A stretch of 64,000 nt of DNA from Pragia fontium DSM 5563 = ATCC 49100 (GCF_900112475.1 NZ_FOLW01000002.1:186001-250000); one strand, 5' to 3'; positions 33,544-44,149 are shown, numbered from the stretch's first letter. The notes: generated by a model from the letters alone, not told the origin. Translations and numbers: made by a program.

Positions 33544-34869
33544 ATGAATAATCACTTACCACCAACGCCAGACTCCCGCCGCCAGATTTGGCTGCGGGGC
33601 TTTATCTGGTTACTTTTTTTGGCTCCCTATTTTTTTCTGACCTATGGGCAGGTCAACCAGTTTACCGCTACGCGTGATGATATCGGCATATTGGTTTTTA
33701 GCTGGGAGTCTTCTATTCCATTTTTACCGTGGACGATAGTGCCTTATTGGAGTATCGATTTACTGTATGGCATTTCGTTGTTTATATGTACGACTCGCCG
33801 TGAATTAACGATACACGGTTGCCGATTAGTATTCGCTTCCGCAGTGGCCTGTGTGGGTTTTTTACTGATTCCTTTACGCTTTAGTTTTGTTCGTCCGGTG
33901 AGTGATGGGGCTTTCGGCTGGCTGTTTCAGCAGTTAGAGATGTTTGATCTACCCTATAATCAGGCGCCGTCATTGCATATTATTTTGCTTTGGCTACTGT
34001 GGCTGCGTTTTTATCCTCACGTTGCGGCAAAATGGCGCTGGTTATTGCATAGCTGGTTTGCCTTAATTGGTCTTTCGGTGTTAACCACTTGGCAGCATCA
34101 TTTTATTGATGTGGTCAGTGGATTATTTGTTGGTGTGGTAATTAGCTATGCTTTACCGATTGCGTCTCGCTGGCGTTGGCAGCCAAGTGAGGATCCGTTT
34201 TCCCGGCGTTTAGCTGTTTACTATGCGACGGCAACGCTGGTATTAGTCACGCTAGCCGTTGCTTTAGGCGGTGGCTCTTGGCTGCTGCTCTGGCCAGCTT
34301 TCGCTTTATTTATGGTGGCGTTAGGCTATTGTGGTTTAGGTGATTCGATTTTCCAGAAAACCCCTTCCGGTGAGATATCTCCCTCGGCACGCATCTTATT
34401 GGCACCTTATCAAATTGGGGCGTGGTGTTCATTCCGTCACTTCAGTGCTAAATACGATCCGTACAATGAAATTGTTCCCGGCATTGTGTTAGGCAGCTAT
34501 CCACGTAAAAATTTGCAGGTGAAAGCGGTGCTGGATATGACTTCGGAGTGGCAGAAAAGTCGTTATACTGGCAGTTTGGCGTATGCCGCTTGCCCACAGC
34601 TAGATTTATTAGCGCCAAGCGTAGCTGAGTTACAGCGGGCGGTTCAGGAACTCAATCAATTACACACTCAGGGCGATGTGCTGGTGCATTGCGCTCTTGG
34701 GCTGTCACGCAGTGCCACGGTGGTTGCGGCATGGCTGCTTCAACAAAATAAAGTATCCAACATTTCTCAGGCTATTGAGGTGATTCGTCAGGCTAGACCC
34801 GGTGTAATATTAAGGGAATCTCATGGCGATGTGCTGGAACAATGGGCCAGACAATATTTATCGAGGTAG
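33544..34869 (+). CDS. ynbD: membrane phosphatase with dual-specificity domain, YnbD
   Basis: A 441-aa protein (E. coli YnbD about 430 aa). The N-terminal two thirds have several membrane helices and a PAP2-like part (APSLHIILLWLLWLRF; TTWQHHFIDVVSG). The C-terminal about 140 residues are a dual-specificity/tyrosine-phosphatase domain with the CX5R loop VHCALGLSRSA. PTP-fold lipid phosphatases such as mitochondrial PTPMT1 dephosphorylate phosphatidylglycerol phosphate, so in this operon it may remove the phosphate after YnbA-type transfer. That is inference. Confidence 0.9.
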   Translation: MNNHLPPTPDSRRQIWLRGFIWLLFLAPYFFLTYGQVNQFTATRDDIGILVFSWESSIPFLPWTIVPYWSIDLLYGISLFICTTRRELTIHGCRLVFASAVACVGFLLIPLRFSFVRPVSDGAFGWLFQQLEMFDLPYNQAPSLHIILLWLLWLRFYPHVAAKWRWLLHSWFALIGLSVLTTWQHHFIDVVSGLFVGVVISYALPIASRWRWQPSEDPFSRRLAVYYATATLVLVTLAVALGGGSWLLLWPAFALFMVALGYCGLGDSIFQKTPSGEISPSARILLAPYQIGAWCSFRHFSAKYDPYNEIVPGIVLGSYPRKNLQVKAVLDMTSEWQKSRYTGSLAYAACPQLDLLAPSVAELQRAVQELNQLHTQGDVLVHCALGLSRSATVVAAWLLQQNKVSNISQAIEVIRQARPGVILRESHGDVLEQWARQYLSR

Positions 34870-34873
34870 CGTT

Positions 34874-35287
34874 ATGCCAGAGCATCCGGTAGCAGGCAAA
34901 GTATTAATAGCGACGTTGGGCAGTTGGCGTTACTTTTCAGCATTGTCTGGGATGGCAATGTTATTCGTTTTGGTGATGTTATTGAGCAATAGCTATTCAT
35001 TAGTTGTACTGGCTGTTGCAGTGGTGCTTGGATTGGTTTGCCAATATTATTGCTGGCGGCTTTGGCTGGACTGCCGTCTGTTTCAGATTTTTTATCAATA
35101 TCCAGAAAAAAGTGATGTTTTTGATACGGCGATCAATATGTGTTGGGGGCGAGAGGGGGAAAATATCCGTAGTTTGGCTTCTCGTTGGTCTGGCGCACGT
35201 CGGTTACTGTATTTGGCCGCTGGTTGGATGCTAGTTCAATGGGGAACGATCCTGTTGTCGCTGGTGGTGTATGGTCTTCAAGGCTGA
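34874..35287 (+). CDS. membrane protein of unknown function at the end of the ynb operon
   Basis: A 137-aa protein with a hairpin of two membrane helices (about residues 21-60) and a third at the C-terminus (WMLVQWGTILLSLVVYG). The loop between them is polar and contains YPEKSDVFDTAINMCWG. I know no family name. ATG 34874 lies 4 bp after the ynbD stop and has a good GAGG site inside the end of ynbD, so it is probably co-transcribed and may be an accessory part of the same lipid system. Confidence 0.7.
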   Translation: MPEHPVAGKVLIATLGSWRYFSALSGMAMLFVLVMLLSNSYSLVVLAVAVVLGLVCQYYCWRLWLDCRLFQIFYQYPEKSDVFDTAINMCWGREGENIRSLASRWSGARRLLYLAAGWMLVQWGTILLSLVVYGLQG

Positions 35288-35409
35288 TTACAGCGGCTGT
35301 TTTAATCTGTTACATTTCAAAAATTGTGATTGCATAATATTTATCGTACAAAGATAGTAGGGTTAATTACGTCGAGTTAATCGACAGCGGATAAAGTAAG
35401 AAGGTTCAC

Positions 35410-35607
35410 ATGGCTGGTATAAGCATTACTAAATTGTTGATCATTGGTGCACTGATCGTGCTGTTATTCGGTACGAATAAGCTTCGTTCGTTAGGGAGTG
35501 ATTTAGGTGCAGCTATTAAAGGATTTAAGAAGGCGATGGACAACGATACCCCGCCAGCAGAAGCGAATACTGAAGCTCATGCTCCTCAGGTAGAAGATAA
35601 GAAGTAA
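35410..35607 (+). CDS. tatE: Tat translocase subunit TatE
   Basis: A 65-aa TatA-family protein, the usual TatE length. It has one N-terminal membrane helix ([16 protein letters not shown]), the hinge [14 protein letters not shown], an amphipathic helix ([11 protein letters not shown]) and an acidic tail. It forms part of the pore that exports folded proteins with twin-arginine signals, for example the Mo hydroxylase large subunit encoded at 17829. As in E. coli it lies beside lipA, here convergent with it. It could be called TatA by sequence alone; the position favours tatE. Confidence 0.92.
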   Translation: MAGISITKLLIIGALIVLLFGTNKLRSLGSDLGAAIKGFKKAMDNDTPPAEANTEAHAPQVEDKK

Positions 35608-35650
35608 TTGATAAATTAGATTGGCTCTGAGGGTTGGTCTGATTAATCAC

Positions 35651-35677
35651 AAAGGCGTGTAAAAACACGCCTTTATT
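35651..35677. terminator. bidirectional terminator tatE/lipA
   Basis: AAAGGCGTGT-AAAA-ACACGCCTTT between two convergent genes. Confidence 0.85.
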
Positions 35678-35688
35678 GTTTCTGGCGT

Positions 35689-36654
35689 TTATTTGACTTC
35701 TTCGCCTTTCGCCTGCATATCTGCATGGTAGGAGGAGCGAACAAACGGTCCACAGGCTGCATGGGTGAACCCCATTGCCATAGCTTCCGCTTTCATCTCA
35801 TCAAATTCAGCTGGACTGACATAGCGCTGAACGGCAAGGTGATGACGACTTGGCTGTAAATATTGACCCAGTGTCAGCATGGTGACGCCGTGGGCGCGCA
35901 GATCGCGCATCACTTCAATAATTTCCTGATTGGTTTCACCTAACCCGACCATTAGACCCGATTTGGTTGGGATGTCAGGATGTGCTTGTTTAAAACGCTC
36001 AAGTAGTTTCAGTGACCAGTTATAGTCAGCACCGGGGCGAACCTGACGGTAAAGGCGAGGAATATTTTCCAGATTATGATTAAACACGTCCGGTGGGGTC
36101 GCGGTTAGAATATCAAGTGCACGATCCATCCGACCGCGGAAATCGGGAACCAGCGTTTCAATCTTAATGGTCGGATTCTTTTGTCGAATCGCGCTAATAC
36201 AATCAGCAAAATGCTGAGCACCACCGTCGCGCAGGTCATCACGATCGACAGAAGTGATCACCACATAGCGTAGCCCCATATCTTTAATGGTTTGGGCCAG
36301 TTTTTCGGGCTCATTAACATCCGGCGCCGTTGGCCGACCGTGGGCGACGTCGCAAAATGGACAGCGTCGGGTACAAATAGCCCCGAGTATCATAAAGGTG
36401 GCGGTGCCGTGGTTAAAACACTCTGCCAGGTTAGGGCATGAGGCTTCCTCACAAACGGAATGGAGTCCATTCTTGCGCATGGCGGCTTTAATACCCTGAA
36501 TTCGGCTGGAGTCGGCAGGTAACTTTATTTTCATCCATTCAGGCTTGCGAAGCATTTCCTGACGATCGGTTTCTACCGACTTCACTGGAATAAGGGCCAT
36601 TTTGTCTGCATCGCGATACTTAATGCCGCGTTCCATTTGAATTGGTTTACTCAT
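35689..36654 (-). CDS. lipA: lipoyl synthase
   Basis: LipA is the radical-SAM enzyme that inserts two sulfurs into octanoyl chains on lipoate-dependent enzymes. The protein is 321 aa, identical in length to E. coli. The auxiliary [4Fe-4S] Cys lie in [12 protein letters not shown] and the SAM-cluster Cys in [10 protein letters not shown]; the C-terminal RSSYHAD contains the conserved Ser ligand. ATG 36654 ([10 protein letters not shown]) is the family start; 30 more residues upstream lie inside lipB and are not conserved. The start overlaps the end of lipB by 8 nt. Confidence 0.97.
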   Translation of the reverse strand: MSKPIQMERGIKYRDADKMALIPVKSVETDRQEMLRKPEWMKIKLPADSSRIQGIKAAMRKNGLHSVCEEASCPNLAECFNHGTATFMILGAICTRRCPFCDVAHGRPTAPDVNEPEKLAQTIKDMGLRYVVITSVDRDDLRDGGAQHFADCISAIRQKNPTIKIETLVPDFRGRMDRALDILTATPPDVFNHNLENIPRLYRQVRPGADYNWSLKLLERFKQAHPDIPTKSGLMVGLGETNQEIIEVMRDLRAHGVTMLTLGQYLQPSRHHLAVQRYVSPAEFDEMKAEAMAMGFTHAACGPFVRSSYHADMQAKGEEVK

Positions 36655-37318
36655 AATCGTTAAGATTCCAATAACCTGGCTCGGGTTGCTGATAACCGAG
36701 CAATTGAATGAATTCCTGTACCAGGACGGGGTGAACTTGGTCAAAATTAGTTGCTGTAGCCAGCTGTTTAACCTGTGTCATCGGCATTCCGGCGTAGCCA
36801 CAAGGATTGATGCGGTTAAAAGGCTCAAGATCCATATCGATATTTAGTGCCAACCCGTGAAAGGAACAGCCTTTGCGAATTCGCAAACCTAATGAACAGA
36901 TTTTACTGCCATCAACGTAGACACCAGGGGCATCAGGTCGAGCTATGGCATTGATATTAAAACGCGATAGGGTATTGATTACCGTTTGTTCTATCGCCGT
37001 GACCAATTCGCGAACGCCTAGTTTCTTCCGCTTAAGGTCGATCATAACATACATTACTTGCTGACCGGGTCCATGATAAGTGACCTGACCACCACGATCG
37101 CTCTGAATTACCGGTATATCGCCCGCCGCGAGAACGTGCTCGGCTTTTCCCGCCTGACCCTGAGTAAATACGCGAGGATGCTGAACCAACCACAGTTCAT
37201 CAGCGGTGCTGCTATCACGGCGATCGGTAAAATTATGCATAGCATGGGATACAGGTAGATAGGGCTGTAACCCCAGTTGGCGTAATATAATGGTGTCTTG
37301 TTGCAAGTAGGTCATCAT
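36647..37318 (-). CDS. lipB: octanoyl-ACP:protein N-octanoyltransferase
   Basis: LipB moves the octanoyl group from acyl carrier protein to lipoyl domains, the step before LipA. The protein is 223 aa (E. coli 213). The substrate-pocket motif [12 protein letters not shown] and the catalytic Cys/Lys pair in [16 protein letters not shown] are present. Two adjacent ATGs (37318, 37315) are possible starts. In E. coli ybeF separates lipB from lipA; here the two overlap directly, giving a tight lipoate operon. Confidence 0.97.
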   Translation of the reverse strand: MMTYLQQDTIILRQLGLQPYLPVSHAMHNFTDRRDSSTADELWLVQHPRVFTQGQAGKAEHVLAAGDIPVIQSDRGGQVTYHGPGQQVMYVMIDLKRKKLGVRELVTAIEQTVINTLSRFNINAIARPDAPGVYVDGSKICSLGLRIRKGCSFHGLALNIDMDLEPFNRINPCGYAGMPMTQVKQLATATNFDQVHPVLVQEFIQLLGYQQPEPGYWNLNDYE

Positions 37319-37472
37319 AACGTTACGGAAATGGTGTAAGCATTATACTCACCGTTTTACCAGACCACCAGATGAAATCGGCATATTCAATCTATTAAAG
37401 TCATCGCTATCACTGCCTCCAAAACTGAAGGCAGTGATAATGGATGAAAATAGTGTATCTGGAATAGGGTGA

Positions 37473-37892
37473 TTAGGTATCAGTATCGCTCATTACCATC
37501 CAGCCGACGCCGAAACGGTCAGTCAACATACCGAACCCACTTGACCAGAAGGTGCGTTGAAAAGGCAAATTGATTTTGCCACCGGCTGACAGTGAGCGAA
37601 AGAGTCGTTCGGCTTCAACTTTACTTTCCGCATGTAAGGACAGACTAAATCCACTGAATGATGCATGATTTTTATCACACTGACCATCTGAGGCCATAAA
37701 CTGAGATTGTCCGACAGTAATATTGGCATGCAAAATTTTATCCTGCCATTCGTCGGGTACAGGAATGGTTAAGGCATCAGGAGACTCGCAGTAGCGCATC
37801 AGTACCGTAACTTCTGCACCGATACTTCGTTGGTAAAATTCCAACGCTTCTTCACAGTTACCGTTGAAAAACAGATAGGGTTGAACTTCCAT
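37473..37892 (-). CDS. VOC-family protein (YjdN/PhnB-like)
   Basis: A 139-aa protein of the glyoxalase/VOC superfamily in its PhnB/YjdN branch: QPYLFFNGNCEEALEFYQRS at the start, ILHANITVGQSQFMASDG in the middle, and the typical end WSSGFGMLTDRFGVGWMVM. These proteins dimerise around a metal or small-ligand pocket; the role of this branch is not established. It is inserted between lipB and ybeD relative to E. coli, on the same strand but separated by 150-270 bp gaps. Confidence 0.85.
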   Translation of the reverse strand: MEVQPYLFFNGNCEEALEFYQRSIGAEVTVLMRYCESPDALTIPVPDEWQDKILHANITVGQSQFMASDGQCDKNHASFSGFSLSLHAESKVEAERLFRSLSAGGKINLPFQRTFWSSGFGMLTDRFGVGWMVMSDTDT

Positions 37893-38109
37893 AGCAATAT
37901 CCCCCTTTGATTTACCATCAACAGAACCAACATTTGCCGCTCTGATCTCAAGAATAGTTCTGAGGGGCTAAATCTGCCATTGTTGTTCATTGTGGAGTTT
38001 TTCAGGTAACTATTTGTTTAACATATAAATTAATCAGGTGGGTTGGATTTGGTTACAGGGTTTTACATATTTATCTGCGAGAGGGAAAGCGTTGACCTTA
38101 ATATAAGAA

Positions 38110-38138
38110 AAAACCGGATAGGGAGACTATCCGGTTTT
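38110..38138. terminator. terminator downstream of ybeD
   Basis: AAACCGGATAG/CTATCCGGTTT stem with an A-run on one side and a T-run on the other, 28 bp beyond the ybeD stop codon. Confidence 0.85.
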
Positions 38139-38166
38139 TCAGGGTATAACCTTTTGCTGGTGCTAA

Positions 38167-38430
38167 TTACAGCACCATGCGTACGATTTCGATATTACCC
38201 AACTCTTCATATAAGGTCTCAACCTGATCGATATGCGTTGCATTAATCGTGATTGAAACGGAGTGGTAGTTACCTTTGCTGCTAGTCTTAACCTGTGGGT
38301 TATAGTCACCGGGCGCATGGCGTTGTACCACTTCCACTACTTGGTCAACTAACTCAGGTTTCGCCTGGCCCATCACTTTATAAGTAAAAGAGCATGGGAA
38401 CTCGAGTAGTTCGTTCAGTTTAGTTTTCAT
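38167..38430 (-). CDS. ybeD: DUF493-family protein YbeD
   Basis: An 87-aa protein, the exact E. coli YbeD length, with the ferredoxin-like ACT-type fold pattern: [29 protein letters not shown] and [20 protein letters not shown]. It is conserved between dacA and lipB in enterobacteria. Its function is unknown, but the fold suggests a regulatory ligand- or protein-binding role. Confidence 0.95.
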   Translation of the reverse strand: MKTKLNELLEFPCSFTYKVMGQAKPELVDQVVEVVQRHAPGDYNPQVKTSSKGNYHSVSITINATHIDQVETLYEELGNIEIVRMVL

Positions 38431-38555
38431 GGTTACTCCAACAAAATTAAAAAATAATATTGCCTATAAAAAGTATAGCTCCCTGAGTAAAGGGAGCTAT
38501 AGCAATTTTGGGCTTATTGACTATATGGGGCCAGAAAATTATTTTTCAAGGGTGA

Positions 38556-39782
38556 TTAACCAAACCAGCGATGGAACATCAGTTTGATATGGTCAACCAT
38601 ACGGCTGAAGAAACCACCTTCTTTCACTTCATTTAACACCACTAATGGGCGTTGTTCGATAGTTTTACCATCCAGTTGGAAGTTAATTGTTCCAACGGCT
38701 TGCCCTTTCACCAATGGAGCATTAATTTCGCTATTGGTCAGGGTGTAGCTGGCTTTGAGATCGTTCAAACGACCGCGTGGAATGGTTAAAGAGGCATTTT
38801 GGTCAACGCCCAACTGTACACGATCGGTATCACCAAACCATACTGGCTCAGAGGCAAACTCTTTTCCTACCTGTAGTGGTGTCACTGTTTCAAAGAAGCG
38901 GAAGCCCCAGGTTAATAGCTTTTTACTTTCGGCTTCACGGCCTTTAAAAGTACGTCCGCCCATCACCACCGAGATCAGACGCATATTACCTTCGGTCGCC
39001 GAGGCAACCAGATTGTAACCTGCCGCAGAGGTGTGGCCAGTTTTAATACCGTCAACGTTCAGGCTGGTGTCCCACAGGAGACCGTTACGGTTAGGTTGTT
39101 TGATATTATTAAAATAGTACTCTTTTTCTTTATAGACCAAGTATTCTTCTGGAACGTCACGAATCAATGCTTGACCAATCAGCGCCATATCGCGAGCTGA
39201 ACTATATTGACCCTCAGCATCTAAGCCATGAGCCGTTTGAAAATGGGTATTTTTCAGGCCTAGCGCGTTAACGTAGTTATTCATAATGTTAACGAAAGCA
39301 TCCTGACTACCGGCAACGTGCTCAGCCATCGCAACACAGGCATCATTACCTGATTGAATGATGATGCCACGGTTCAGGTCAGAGACTTTAACTTGCATCC
39401 CAGGCTGTAAGAACATCAGTGATGAGCCTTTGAATACAGGGTTTCCAGTGGCCCATGCCTCTTTGCTGATATTCACGTTGTCATTTAGACTGATCTTTCC
39501 TGCCTTAATGCTTTGCCCGATGACATAGCTGGTCATCATTTTAGTTAGGCTGGCCGGATCCCGGCGCGCATCGGCATTCATTTCTGCCAAGACCTTACCT
39601 GAGTTGTAATCAATCAGGATGTAGGCTTCAGCGTCAATTTGAGGAACCGCAGGAATAATCGTGGTTAGATTTACATCATCAGCGCTAACGACCGATGTGC
39701 TTCCTAAAGCGATTAAAGCACCCAAAGTTAGGCTTTTAAGCAGGGTATGACTGAACGTTTTTGAGGAAAGAGTCTGTTTCAT
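38556..39782 (-). CDS. dacA: D-alanyl-D-alanine carboxypeptidase DacA (PBP5)
   Basis: PBP5 removes the terminal D-Ala from peptidoglycan pentapeptides at the outer face of the inner membrane. The protein is 408 aa. The signal peptide ends near VSA-DD. The active-site motifs are SLTK (PASLTKMM), SGN ([13 protein letters not shown]) and KTG ([13 protein letters not shown]). The C-terminus, [20 protein letters not shown], is the amphipathic membrane-anchoring helix. It follows rlpA on the same strand as in E. coli. Confidence 0.97.
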   Translation of the reverse strand: MKQTLSSKTFSHTLLKSLTLGALIALGSTSVVSADDVNLTTIIPAVPQIDAEAYILIDYNSGKVLAEMNADARRDPASLTKMMTSYVIGQSIKAGKISLNDNVNISKEAWATGNPVFKGSSLMFLQPGMQVKVSDLNRGIIIQSGNDACVAMAEHVAGSQDAFVNIMNNYVNALGLKNTHFQTAHGLDAEGQYSSARDMALIGQALIRDVPEEYLVYKEKEYYFNNIKQPNRNGLLWDTSLNVDGIKTGHTSAAGYNLVASATEGNMRLISVVMGGRTFKGREAESKKLLTWGFRFFETVTPLQVGKEFASEPVWFGDTDRVQLGVDQNASLTIPRGRLNDLKASYTLTNSEINAPLVKGQAVGTINFQLDGKTIEQRPLVVLNEVKEGGFFSRMVDHIKLMFHRWFG

Positions 39783-39912
39783 AAGCGGGACAACAATATC
39801 CGTAAAAAGTTAATAACAGCCACAGTATAGCAGGTGGCGAGCTTAGGGGTATCTGAGATGTATTGTAAAATATGTCAGATACCGTTGAAATTTATTCCTA
39901 TCGTAACGACAG

Positions 39913-41082
39913 TTATAACGATGTCGTCATAATAAAGCTGTTTGGCTGTCCCTGGCCTGATAAACGCTGTTGTAACTCCTGTGCTTGCTGTCTGGTGCTA
40001 AATGGCCCAAGCTGGATACGATAAAGCGCGCCAGCGCTGGAGACTTTTCCCGGCACATTCAACTGACTGCTTAATTTCGTTTGTAAATCTACAGCTCGTT
40101 GACGATCGTTTACTGCGCTGACTTGAACCATATAGCTTGCACTTGCTGAGGATGCGGTTTGGGCATTATCGGCATTGAGCGGCGCAGGAACGGTTACCGT
40201 TGAGTTGGGTGCCGCAGGGATATTGACTTTATCACCTTGCTGCGGCGCATTTAGCGTCAACGATTGATTATCCGGCGATGGAGTCGGGATCGTGGTTGCG
40301 GTTTGCTGCGCGGCTGGCACATTTACTTTCTCTGATTGTGGTGCATTCAGAATGAGTGAATGGTCATTAGCCGTAGGAGACGACAGGGTTAAATTATTAT
40401 CTGGTTGAGCCGGAATATTCACGGGTTCATCCTGCTGAGCACTAAGCTGAGATGCGTTGGCTGGAGCAGCATTCAACATCGTCGGTGAGCCGATGGTTGG
40501 TCTATCGGGCAAATTATAGCTTCGTTTAGCAACCGTAGAGCCGATAGTACCGGGGCCGGAGAGCGTACCGTTTGGCGCAACGACAATAACATCCAGACGA
40601 ACTTTGGTTTGATTGGTGACATTCAGGCGTTCTGCTGCTGCTTTAGAAAGGTCAATGATACGCCCTTTAGTGAAAGGACCGCGGTCATTCACTCTGACGA
40701 TTAACTGCCGCCCGTTACTCAGGTTTGTTACCCGCACATAGCTGGGAAGAGGTAAAGTCGGATGGGCTGCCGTCAGTTCGTTAGCATCAAAAATTTCACC
40801 GCTAGCGGTTCTATTGCCGTGTAACTCTTTGCCATACCAAGTCGCCAGACCAATTTCGCTGAAGTTCTCTGGTTGAGTAACGATACGGTAGTTTTTACCG
40901 TTAACTTTATAGTCTTTTAAGGTGCCAACATTGTAAGGTTCATAGCGCGGTTCCACACCACTGACTTCTGTTGCCGGCCCGGTTTGAGGGAGTGGCGGTA
41001 GGGTAGTCATTGGCGGCGGCGTTGATTCACAGGCTGTCAGCAATAGCCCCATAATACTTATCCATAGCCACTGTTTACGCAT
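39913..41082 (-). CDS. rlpA: septal-ring lipoprotein RlpA
   Basis: A 389-aa protein. The lipobox LLTAC (Cys18) makes it an outer-membrane lipoprotein. Residues about 80-165 are a double-psi beta-barrel (GLATWYGKELHGNRTASGE, VRVNDRGPFTKGRIIDLS) with the conserved Asp/His of lytic transglycosylase relatives. A Pro/Thr/Asn-rich linker contains imperfect repeats (LTLNAPQ, LILNAPQ, VNIPA). The last about 75 residues form a SPOR domain that binds denuded septal glycan. It sits between mrdB and dacA as in E. coli. Confidence 0.95.
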   Translation of the reverse strand: MRKQWLWISIMGLLLTACESTPPPMTTLPPLPQTGPATEVSGVEPRYEPYNVGTLKDYKVNGKNYRIVTQPENFSEIGLATWYGKELHGNRTASGEIFDANELTAAHPTLPLPSYVRVTNLSNGRQLIVRVNDRGPFTKGRIIDLSKAAAERLNVTNQTKVRLDVIVVAPNGTLSGPGTIGSTVAKRSYNLPDRPTIGSPTMLNAAPANASQLSAQQDEPVNIPAQPDNNLTLSSPTANDHSLILNAPQSEKVNVPAAQQTATTIPTPSPDNQSLTLNAPQQGDKVNIPAAPNSTVTVPAPLNADNAQTASSASASYMVQVSAVNDRQRAVDLQTKLSSQLNVPGKVSSAGALYRIQLGPFSTRQQAQELQQRLSGQGQPNSFIMTTSL

Positions 41083-41093
41083 TCAAGCAATCC

Positions 41094-42203
41094 TCAGACG
41101 TTTTTCGAAAGTAATTTTCTGTGGGTATGTATTGACATGATAATACCCAATCCAGCCATTAGCACAATTAAGGCGGAACCGCCGTAGCTGATAAACGGTA
41201 ACGGTACGCCAACTACCGGCAAAATTCCACTCACCATACCGATATTGACAAAAACATACACACAGAGAATCATCACAATACCGCCAATTAATACCCGGCC
41301 AAAACTGGTTTGGGCATGTGCTGCGAGTACAAAACCGCGGATGATGACGCACAGATAAAGCGCTAGTAATACCAGTACGCCTACCAGTCCAAGCTCTTCG
41401 GCGAGCACGGCAAAGATGAAATCGGTGTGGCGTTCAGGTAGAAACTCTAATTGTGACTGGGTGCCATGCAACCATCCTTTTCCCCACAGTCCACCTGAGC
41501 CGATAGCAATTTTAGACTGAATAATATGGTAGCCAGCACCTAGCGGATCAGTCTCAGGATCCAACAGCATCATGACTCGGCCACGTTGATAGTCATGCAT
41601 CAGAAAGAACCACAGTATAGGAATAAATGCGGCTAGTGCGAGTAGCGCCACCAGAATCAACCGCCAGCTCATACCCGCTAAAAACAGGATAAATAATCCT
41701 GAGGCAGCAACTAAAATCGAGGTACCAAGATCGGGCTGAGCAGCAACCAAGAAGGTCGGGAAGAAAATCAGCACCAGAGCAATACCGGTATTTTTCAGCG
41801 AAGGGGGACAGGAGTCACGGTTAATATAACGGGCAACCATCAGTGGAACTGCAATTTTTGCAATTTCAGACGGTTGAAAGCGAACAAAGCCTAAGTCCAG
41901 CCAACGCTGAGCCCCTTTACTTATCTGACCAAAAACATCGACTAAAATTAATAGGATAACGCAGAAAACATACAGATAAGGCGCCCAGTTTTCATAGACA
42001 CGGGGCGGTATTTGCGCCATAACCAGCATGATAGTCAGGCCAATAACGGTTTGGCTGACCTTACGCTCCATCATATCAATATCCTGCCCGCTGGCGCTCC
42101 ACAGTACAAAAAAGCTGTAGGCCAACAGCAGCAGTAAGAAGAATACCATGATGGGGTCAATATGGATTTTGGTCCAAATTGTGGGTTTTTTGTTATCGCT
42201 CAT
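41094..42203 (-). CDS. mrdB: rod-shape peptidoglycan glycosyltransferase RodA
   Basis: RodA is the SEDS-family polymerase of the elongasome and works with PBP2. The protein is 369 aa (E. coli 370) with about ten membrane helices. Conserved SEDS sequences include [21 protein letters not shown] and [12 protein letters not shown], and the end [20 protein letters not shown]. It starts 20 bp after the mrdA stop codon. Confidence 0.96.
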   Translation of the reverse strand: MSDNKKPTIWTKIHIDPIMVFFLLLLLAYSFFVLWSASGQDIDMMERKVSQTVIGLTIMLVMAQIPPRVYENWAPYLYVFCVILLILVDVFGQISKGAQRWLDLGFVRFQPSEIAKIAVPLMVARYINRDSCPPSLKNTGIALVLIFFPTFLVAAQPDLGTSILVAASGLFILFLAGMSWRLILVALLALAAFIPILWFFLMHDYQRGRVMMLLDPETDPLGAGYHIIQSKIAIGSGGLWGKGWLHGTQSQLEFLPERHTDFIFAVLAEELGLVGVLVLLALYLCVIIRGFVLAAHAQTSFGRVLIGGIVMILCVYVFVNIGMVSGILPVVGVPLPFISYGGSALIVLMAGLGIIMSIHTHRKLLSKNV

Positions 42204-42223
42204 TCGCTATTTATCTGTCACTG

Positions 42224-44125
42224 TCAGTCACCCTGATTAGGTAACGCATTAAGTTCCGGCATTACAGTATTCTGATCGTCCAACAAAATATGGTCGAGAA
42301 TTCGGCGTACAATTGGGCCGGCATTACCGCCACCTCCACCGCCGTTTTCCAGAATCATTGAAACTGCCACTTTAGGATTATCATACGGCGCGAAACCAAC
42401 AAACAGGGCATGGTCCCGCAGGTGTTCAGATATCTTTTTAGCGTTATATACTTCATTTTTCTTCAAACCAAATACTTGTGCGGTACCTGATTTACCAGCG
42501 GCTTTATAAGGCGTGCCGGCAAATATGCGGCGAGCAGTACCGTTTGGTCTGGACACTACGCCATACATGCCATCTTTGGCGATCTCCCAATAGCCGGAGT
42601 GGATATCACCAATATGGATATTTTCTTCTTGCTGATAGGGAATCAGCTTACCGTTAATTTTAGTCGCATTAAGTAGATGAGGGGTTTTAACTAACCCATC
42701 ATTAATTAACGTAACCAGCGATTTTGACATTTGAATCGGGGTCGCAGTCCAGTAGCCTTGTCCAATACCAACAGGGATAGTATCCCCTTGATACCATTGT
42801 TTTTTATGGCGCTTCATTTTCCATTCGCGCGTTGGCATTACGCCCGGATACTCTTCTGCAATATCAATACCGCTATATTCACCATAGCCAAATTTTCTCA
42901 TCCAGCTGGATAAACGGTCGATACCCATATCGTAGGCAACCTGATAGAAGAAGGTATCCGCCGACTCTTCTAAAGAGCGAGTGATGTCTAACTGACCATG
43001 GCCGGAACGCTTCCAGTCACGATAACGTTTGTCGGTATTGGGTAATTGCCACCAGCCCGGATCGTAGAGGGTAGTTTTCTTGGAAATAACACCTTCAGTC
43101 AATGCCGCCACGGCAATATAAGGTTTTACCGTTGATGCCGGAGGATAGGTGCCTTGTGTCGCCCGGTTAATCAGTGGCCGATCGGGATCTTGTAATAATT
43201 TTTGGTAGTCAGTATAAGCAATGCCATCAACAAACATATTGGGGTCATAGCTTGGGCTGGAAACCATGGCCAGAATACCACCATCCCTTGGATCGCTAAC
43301 GACCACCGCCGCCCGGCGGCTACCCAGTAGCTCTTCAATATACTGCTGTAATTTCAAATCAACCGTCAGATAGATATCTTTACCAGCCTGCGGCGGTTGC
43401 TCATTCAGTTGGCGAATGACCCGACCACGGCTGTTAACTTCGACTTCTTCGTACCCAGGCTTACCGTGTAGAACTTCTTCATAGTATTTTTCAATACCCT
43501 GTTTACCGATATCGTGGGTCGCTGAATAATTTTGTAGTTGATCGTTGGCCGATAAGCGTTCTAAATCTTGGGTGTTAATTTTAGAAACATAGCCGACAAC
43601 ATGAGTCAGGGCTGAACCGTAGGGATAATAACGGCGCTGATAGCCTTTGATTTCTATTCCCGGAAAACGGTATTGGTTAACGGCAAAATGAGCGATTTGC
43701 AGTTCGGTAAGCTTGGTTTTTAACGCTATCGGGGTGAAGCGGCGTGAATTTTTACGCTCTTTTTCAAAACTGGCAATATCATCGTCATTGAGGTCAACAA
43801 TAGAACGCAATTGCTGAATAGCATCTTTTAGATTACTGATTTTTTCCGGCACCAATTCTAATTGATAAATGGTACGGTTTTCTGCCAGCACAATGCCGTT
43901 ACGATCGTAAATCAGGCCGCGGCTTGGGGCGATAGGCACCAATTTGATGCGATTATCGTTGGAACGCGTCTGATAGTCTTCAAATCGTTTAATTTGCAGG
44001 TTATAAAGATTAGCAATAAGAATAGCAATAGCTATGACGACGACAATGGCGGCAACCAATGCACGGCGTAGAAACAGCGCTGATTCTGCCGTGTGGTCAC
44101 GGAAGGCATTAGGTTCTTTTTTCAT
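42224..44125 (-). CDS. mrdA: peptidoglycan D,D-transpeptidase MrdA (PBP2)
   Basis: PBP2 crosslinks peptidoglycan in side-wall growth. The protein is 633 aa, with one N-terminal membrane helix (about residues 22-44), a dimerisation/pedestal domain and a transpeptidase domain. Its motifs are the STVK nucleophile (PPASTVKPY), SxD-type (SADTFFY) and KSGT (AAGKSGTAQVFG). It forms the elongasome operon with mrdB and follows rlmH in E. coli order. Confidence 0.97.
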   Translation of the reverse strand: MKKEPNAFRDHTAESALFLRRALVAAIVVVIAIAILIANLYNLQIKRFEDYQTRSNDNRIKLVPIAPSRGLIYDRNGIVLAENRTIYQLELVPEKISNLKDAIQQLRSIVDLNDDDIASFEKERKNSRRFTPIALKTKLTELQIAHFAVNQYRFPGIEIKGYQRRYYPYGSALTHVVGYVSKINTQDLERLSANDQLQNYSATHDIGKQGIEKYYEEVLHGKPGYEEVEVNSRGRVIRQLNEQPPQAGKDIYLTVDLKLQQYIEELLGSRRAAVVVSDPRDGGILAMVSSPSYDPNMFVDGIAYTDYQKLLQDPDRPLINRATQGTYPPASTVKPYIAVAALTEGVISKKTTLYDPGWWQLPNTDKRYRDWKRSGHGQLDITRSLEESADTFFYQVAYDMGIDRLSSWMRKFGYGEYSGIDIAEEYPGVMPTREWKMKRHKKQWYQGDTIPVGIGQGYWTATPIQMSKSLVTLINDGLVKTPHLLNATKINGKLIPYQQEENIHIGDIHSGYWEIAKDGMYGVVSRPNGTARRIFAGTPYKAAGKSGTAQVFGLKKNEVYNAKKISEHLRDHALFVGFAPYDNPKVAVSMILENGGGGGGNAGPIVRRILDHILLDDQNTVMPELNALPNQGD

Positions 44126-44149
44126 CCTAAGACTATTTCATTCAATTTG

